DNA from: an uncultured Oscillospiraceae bacterium
GTDB lineage: Bacteria > Bacillota > Clostridia > Oscillospirales > Oscillospiraceae
Assembly (NCBI GenBank): GCA_947628265.1
Contig: CANQZF010000050.1
Span: forward strand, 1 to 9,661
DNA length: 9,661 bases
Direction: 5' to 3'
Shown here: positions 7,111-9,661 of the stretch, one piece after another
How the letters are laid out: each line of letters opens with the position of its first letter
Numbering within the stretch: position 1 is the stretch's first letter
Notes under the pieces: model-generated
What the model saw: the letters and a program-made list of their open reading frames with translations, nothing else
What the model was told of the DNA's origin: nothing
Database searches by the model: none
Program-made: the position numbers and the translations under genes

Positions 7111-7238
7111 CGGGACGGGTGCGGATAATTGGGGGGGTCGGGCGTCCCAGATGTGCCGCCCCTACGGGGACGTTGCGCGGTAATTGGGGGTCGGTTATAA
7201 ACGTGAAAATGGGCCGATATGGTCATTGGCCCCTACGG

Positions 7239-7434
7239 GGGATTATTGGGATAATGCGGGGGTGGAACAATGACGGCACGCCTTAAACGCTGCAGGGTCC
7301 GCCGTCCTCTCCTGATCAACGTATTTCTGGTATGTGGCTCCAATATACGGCTGCCGCCTATTGGAGTATAGTTAACAGCTGCAATACGACCCTTTGACCT
7401 AAAAACGTCGGGAAAGTGCGGAACCATATACCAA
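7239..7434. other. non-coding spacer 3' of the ligase gene with one inverted repeat
   Basis: No gene is supported here. The only clear structure is CTCCAATA (7338-7345) and TATTGGAG (7359-7366), a perfect eight-base stem with a 13-base loop. No T-run follows on either strand, so it is not an obvious terminator. Base composition falls from the GC-rich repeats on the left towards the AT-richer ligase gene on the right, so a junction of different DNA may lie in or near this stretch. Confidence 0.4.
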
Positions 7435-9081
7435 TCAGTTACCTTCAAGAAGTGAAAAGTTTATTTTCCCATTATCCGTCCTTGGCAAGGGACCCGCGGT
7501 ATATTCGATGTAGCCAGGGCAAGCGCTTTCTCCAAGCGTTGAAGCGACCAGCTTGCGTATATTTCTTTCTAATGCCTCTTTATCGCAGGAATTGTCCTTA
7601 ACAAATAAATGATATTTGGGAAGATATTGCATTTTCTGGTCTGGAACTTTTGTTACAGCCGCCTCCAGAATGTCATCCATTTGCAGAAGGAGGCTTTCGA
7701 TCTGCTCTGGGTAAATATTATCAACGCCGCAAACGAAATTACGCTTTTTTCTTCCTATATAAACAAATTCACCATTATCTTTTCTCATTGCGATGTCCCC
7801 TGTATTGTACCATTTCGTCCCGCTCGCATCAAAGAAAAACGCTTTTTTCGTCTCTTCCTCATTTTCATGGTATTGAGCCATAACGCCGGGGCCGGATATA
7901 AGAAGAAGCCCCTCTTTTTCATTAGGCAGTACCTGGAATGTTTGCGGATCTACAATAATTGCGGACACAAAGGGTATCGGATAGCCTATCGTTCCCGGCG
8001 TGTTTTTCCCATCCATACAGACGTGCGTTGGAGCCCATGTTTCTGTTAACCCAAGTCCGTCACCTATACCCACTTTACAGCCGGCCGATTTTAAGGCACC
8101 ATTTGCCGCAATTCTGTTTTCCGCTTTAAATTGCTCGCCCCCGGATAAGGCCTGTATCAGGAAGGACACATCACTTGTTTTCAGCCGTTTATCATCTATC
8201 AGAGCCTCCCAATGGACCGGACCGCCCATAGCCCCGTTTGCGCGCGTGCGAATTATCTCATCTAAAAATTTGTTTGGGAGCATATCCAGCGTTAACGCGT
8301 ATTCAAGGTTTTTACATAACGCATAATGCAAAACAAGCCGCCCAAAGGCCATGTGCGCCATTGGGATATTCCCAAGATGGATCATTCCGGGTTTAAGGAT
8401 CAAAACGTGGTCAAGGGCTTTTACGACGCAGTTCAACCCGTTTCCTATTAGATCGACACCTTTGTGAACGCCGGTGGAGCCGCCTGTAAACAGAATATCT
8501 GTTATCGCATTTGGCTCATAAACTTCATACTCGACCTCATGGAGCTTTTCTTTTTCGACCAGCGCAACAAGGTCGATGTTTTTTGATCCATCAGCGACGG
8601 TATGTTCTCCGTCCTCCATTATGATCGGCAGTACAAATATAGAGGTCGTTTCCGCTGCGCCTATTGCCTCGTCTAAAAGAGGAAATAACGGTTCCGATAC
8701 GATCACGACTTTTGGCCTTGAAATGTCCAGATCTATCTTCATTTTATACACATTGTTCAGCGGACTGAGCCCGACGACGATGGCCCCCAATTTGCTCAGC
8801 CCATATAATGTAAAAACGCCCTCTGGCGTATTGAGCAAGCATACGCCCACTTTATCGCCTTGACGAACACCAAGGGAAAATAAGGTGCGCGCGTATTCGT
8901 CAATTTTTTGGTGCAGCTCCCTGTAGGTTACCTTTCTGCTGTAGAAAGACAGAGCGGTATGATCCATATAACCGTAATTCCTATGCAAGAGGAAATCATA
9001 TTGCGATTCGTCAGGCAGAACGTCCTCCTTTTCAATGCCGTTGTCGTAGTAGTCGATAAATTTTGCTTTTTTATTTCCCAT
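7435..9081 (-). CDS. class I adenylate-forming enzyme (AMP-binding acyl/aryl-CoA ligase-like)
   Basis: The 548-residue protein has all the core motifs of the ANL superfamily. The phosphate loop is TGGSTGVHKG (199-208), a variant of TSGTTGxPKG. It also has GDGLGLTE (340-347), YNTGD with D429, GRKKRNF with R444, and PRTDNGKINF with catalytic K539 near the C-terminus. The enzyme should activate a carboxylic acid as its acyl-AMP and pass it to coenzyme A or another thiol. No carrier-protein domain is fused. The acid cannot be named; fatty, aromatic or carnitine-like acids are all possible. ATG at 9081 has AAAGGGGA about eight bases upstream. Its GC content is clearly lower and its codons more AT-ending (AAA, ATT, GAA) than in the flanking genes, which suggests transfer. 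It stands alone, divergent from a ribbon-helix-helix regulator, with a strong palindrome-covered promoter. Confidence 0.9.
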   Translation of the reverse strand: MGNKKAKFIDYYDNGIEKEDVLPDESQYDFLLHRNYGYMDHTALSFYSRKVTYRELHQKIDEYARTLFSLGVRQGDKVGVCLLNTPEGVFTLYGLSKLGAIVVGLSPLNNVYKMKIDLDISRPKVVIVSEPLFPLLDEAIGAAETTSIFVLPIIMEDGEHTVADGSKNIDLVALVEKEKLHEVEYEVYEPNAITDILFTGGSTGVHKGVDLIGNGLNCVVKALDHVLILKPGMIHLGNIPMAHMAFGRLVLHYALCKNLEYALTLDMLPNKFLDEIIRTRANGAMGGPVHWEALIDDKRLKTSDVSFLIQALSGGEQFKAENRIAANGALKSAGCKVGIGDGLGLTETWAPTHVCMDGKNTPGTIGYPIPFVSAIIVDPQTFQVLPNEKEGLLLISGPGVMAQYHENEEETKKAFFFDASGTKWYNTGDIAMRKDNGEFVYIGRKKRNFVCGVDNIYPEQIESLLLQMDDILEAAVTKVPDQKMQYLPKYHLFVKDNSCDKEALERNIRKLVASTLGESACPGYIEYTAGPLPRTDNGKINFSLLEGN

Positions 9082-9100
9082 AATTCTTTCCCCTTTGTAG

Positions 9101-9146
9101 ACGTTTTTCTTTGTAAACGTATTTGCGAAGATGTGAGGTCACTTCG
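9101..9146 (-). other. structured 5' leader of the ligase gene
   Basis: The predicted start near 9183 leaves a leader of about 100 bases. It contains ACGTTT (9101-9106) facing AAACGT (9115-9120), and CGAAG (9126-9130) facing CTTCG (9142-9146) with an alternative GTGA/TCAC pairing inside. No known riboswitch or T-box feature is recognised. Confidence 0.25.
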
Positions 9147-9151
9147 ACTAT

Positions 9152-9196
9152 ATTATAACTATATTAATGTAGTTATAATTAACTACATAATTATAA
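9152..9196. promoter_or_regulatory. nested AT-rich palindromes, probable operator of the divergent regulator-ligase region
   Basis: Three overlapping inverted repeats are present. ATTATAACTA (9152-9161) faces TAGTTATAAT (9170-9179). TGTAGTTA (9168-9175) faces TAACTACA (9180-9187), with four bases between. TTATAATTA (9173-9181) faces TAATTATAA (9188-9196). They cover the predicted start point and -10 of the ligase promoter. Binding by the adjacent ribbon-helix-helix protein is inferred from position only. Confidence 0.5.
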
Positions 9197-9219
9197 TATA
9201 TTAAATCCACCTCTGTCAA
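9190..9219 (-). promoter_or_regulatory. consensus sigma-A promoter of the ligase gene
   Basis: On the minus strand a perfect TTGACA (9219-9214) and a perfect TATAAT (9195-9190) are separated by 18 bp. The start point near 9183 falls in the 9168-9187 palindrome. A promoter this close to consensus would be strong unless repressed. No comparably clear promoter was found for the divergent plus-strand gene; TATAAT boxes at 9174-9179 and 9192-9197 lack good -35 partners. Confidence 0.7.
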
Positions 9220-9240
9220 GATAAACTATACTAGAGGTGG
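9207..9240 (+). promoter_or_regulatory. inverted repeat overlapping the ribosome binding site of the ribbon-helix-helix gene
   Basis: CCACCTCT (9207-9214) is the exact complement of AGAGGTGG (9233-9240), which is the Shine-Dalgarno region five bases before the ATG at 9246. If transcription starts upstream of 9207, the leader could fold with an 18-base loop and hide the ribosome binding site. The left arm also overlaps the end of the ligase -35 box on the other strand. Confidence 0.4.
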
Positions 9241-9245
9241 TCAAA

Positions 9246-9440
9246 ATGTCTGAGGAAATACGGATCAAGAAGAAACATCCCAAGAGGGGGGATGATGGGT
9301 ATAAGATCGTGTCGGTGCGGATGCGGGACGAGCTTATTGAAAAGCTGGACCTCCTTTCGGCGCAGTCCAACCGTTCCCGAAACGAGCTTATCAATATCCT
9401 CTTAGAGGCGGCGGTGGAGATCGTGAAGATCGACGACTGA
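9246..9440 (+). CDS. ribbon-helix-helix (CopG/Arc-type) DNA-binding protein
   Basis: The 64-residue protein has a basic N-terminal arm (KKKHPKR), a beta strand KIVSVRM at 20-26, helix A about 27-40, and helix B about 44-60 beginning NRSRNELI. This is the ribbon-helix-helix fold, in which two chains pair their strands in the DNA major groove. The ATG at 9246 has AGAGGTGG five bases upstream; the in-frame GTG at 9237 lies inside that site and is rejected. Its GC content is higher than that of the ligase. It is divergent from the ligase, 164 bp apart, with palindromes between, so it is the natural candidate to control that promoter. An antitoxin role is possible for this fold, but no toxin gene is adjacent. 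Small proteins of this type are common in Clostridia. Confidence 0.85.
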   Translation: MSEEIRIKKKHPKRGDDGYKIVSVRMRDELIEKLDLLSAQSNRSRNELINILLEAAVEIVKIDD

Positions 9441-9469
9441 GAGGCTTTTGGACTTTTTAATATGAACAC

Positions 9470-9504
9470 AAAAAATCCCCCCGGAGCTTTCGCTCCGGGG
9501 GATT
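9470..9504 (-). terminator. Rho-independent terminator of the gap gene
   Basis: The stem CCCCCGGAGC (9478-9487) and GCTCCGGGGG (9492-9501) has loop TTTC. Read on the minus strand it is followed by GATTTTTT, a good T-run. It lies 20 bases beyond the gap stop codon. It may also slow transcription coming from the ribbon-helix-helix gene, though its plus-strand T-run is poor. Confidence 0.8.
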
Positions 9505-9523
9505 GCTGCTATTATTGGGAAAC

Positions 9524-9661
9524 TTACTCGGCGTGGTCGACGGTGTACATGTACTCGATGAGGTCCACGACCTTGTTGCTGTAGCCCCACTCGTTGTCGT
9601 ACCAGGCGACGACCTTCACGAAGGTGTCGGTCAGGTACACGCCGGCGTTGGCGTCGAAGAT
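9524..9661 (-). CDS. gap: glyceraldehyde-3-phosphate dehydrogenase, C-terminal 45 residues
   Basis: Only the last 45 codons and TAA are in the window. The frame includes FVKVVAWYDNEWGYSNKVVD and ends LIEYMYTVDHAE. The WYDNEWGYS stretch is the hallmark C-terminal segment of phosphorylating GAPDH, which oxidises glyceraldehyde-3-phosphate to 1,3-bisphosphoglycerate with NAD in glycolysis. The catalytic cysteine and most of the protein lie outside. Codon use is GC-rich and optimised (AAC, GAC, ACC, GTC), as expected of a highly expressed housekeeping gene. A strong terminator follows. Confidence 0.95.
   Translation of the reverse strand: MFDANAGVYLTDTFVKVVAWYDNEWGYSNKVVDLIEYMYTVDHAE

Larger units (their letters stand above)
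6971..7238. mobile_element. MITE-like non-coding segment with 28-bp terminal inverted repeats
   Basis: The left end (6971-6998) begins CCGTAGGGGCC and the right end (7211-7238) finishes GGCCCCTACGG. The left end and the reverse complement of the right end agree at 26 of 28 positions. The ends themselves fold (GGGCCGAT/ATCGGCCC at 6977-6998). Inside lie another inverted CCCCTACGGGG (7159-7169), a 24-bp perfect palindrome, a second hairpin, and a near-direct repeat (7121-7141 and 7177-7194, sharing TAATTGGGGG and TCGG). No credible reading frame is present. No clear target-site duplication is visible, so a mobile origin is inferred; a cluster of REP-type repeats is the alternative. Confidence 0.5.

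Noticed and set aside
6971..7240. CRISPR-like array, because short similar units with variable centres recur (6891 and 6971).
   Set aside because: There are only two direct units 80 bases apart with ten-base variable loops, other copies are inverted, and no cas genes are present.
7233..7448. Minus-strand 71-codon open frame overlapping the end of the ligase gene.
   Set aside because: It overlaps the ligase 3' end in another frame, shows no ribosome binding site or recognisable domain, and ends in low-complexity Arg/Pro sequence encoded by the repeat edge.
9246..9440. Toxin-antitoxin pair with the ribbon-helix-helix protein as antitoxin.
   Set aside because: No toxin-sized frame follows it. 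The next feature is the gap terminator, and the divergent gene is a full-length ligase.

Overview
The window looks like chromosomal DNA of a high-GC gut member of the Firmicutes, class Clostridia, probably Oscillospiraceae or a near relative. This is inferred from several things: tandem U32 'peptidase' genes, a BlaI plus M56-metallopeptidase pair, BspA-type leucine-rich repeats, sigma-A-like promoters with strong AGGAGG-type ribosome binding sites, and intergenic hairpins built on CGTAGGGG. No rRNA, tRNA, CRISPR array or intact insertion sequence was seen.

Left part (1-2393, minus strand): two overlapping U32-family genes in one operon, driven by a promoter at 2365-2393. They match the iron-sulfur RNA-hydroxylation branch (TrhP/RlhA-like); the downstream one runs off the window. 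Centre left (2413-5461, plus strand): a divergent operon of a BlaI/MecI-type repressor and an 831-codon M56 membrane metallopeptidase. The promoter carries GTTTAA/TTAAAC operators. In place of the penicillin-binding sensor of BlaR1 the peptidase has a small beta-rich module and about twelve BspA-like leucine-rich repeats. This predicted sensor architecture is the most interesting protein in the window.

Centre (5461-6849, minus strand): a MATE-family efflux protein, convergent with the M56 gene, with its own promoter and a probable TTG start. From 6850 to 7434 (about 585 bp) there is no credible gene. The stretch holds a cluster of CGTAGGGG hairpin elements, including a 268-bp segment with 28-bp terminal inverted repeats (26/28 matching) that looks like a MITE or paired REP-type element.

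Right part (7435-9661): a lone class I adenylate-forming (AMP-binding) ligase on the minus strand, visibly lower in GC than its neighbours and so probably acquired. It is divergent from a 64-residue ribbon-helix-helix regulator. Their AT-rich 164-bp intergenic region holds a consensus promoter for the ligase, nested palindromes at its start point, and a hairpin overlapping the regulator's ribosome binding site. The window closes with the 3' end of a glyceraldehyde-3-phosphate dehydrogenase gene (minus strand) and its terminator.

Two regulator-target units stand out: BlaI with the M56-LRR sensor, and the ribbon-helix-helix protein with the acyl/aryl ligase. The rest appears to be housekeeping (tRNA/rRNA modification, glycolysis) or general efflux.
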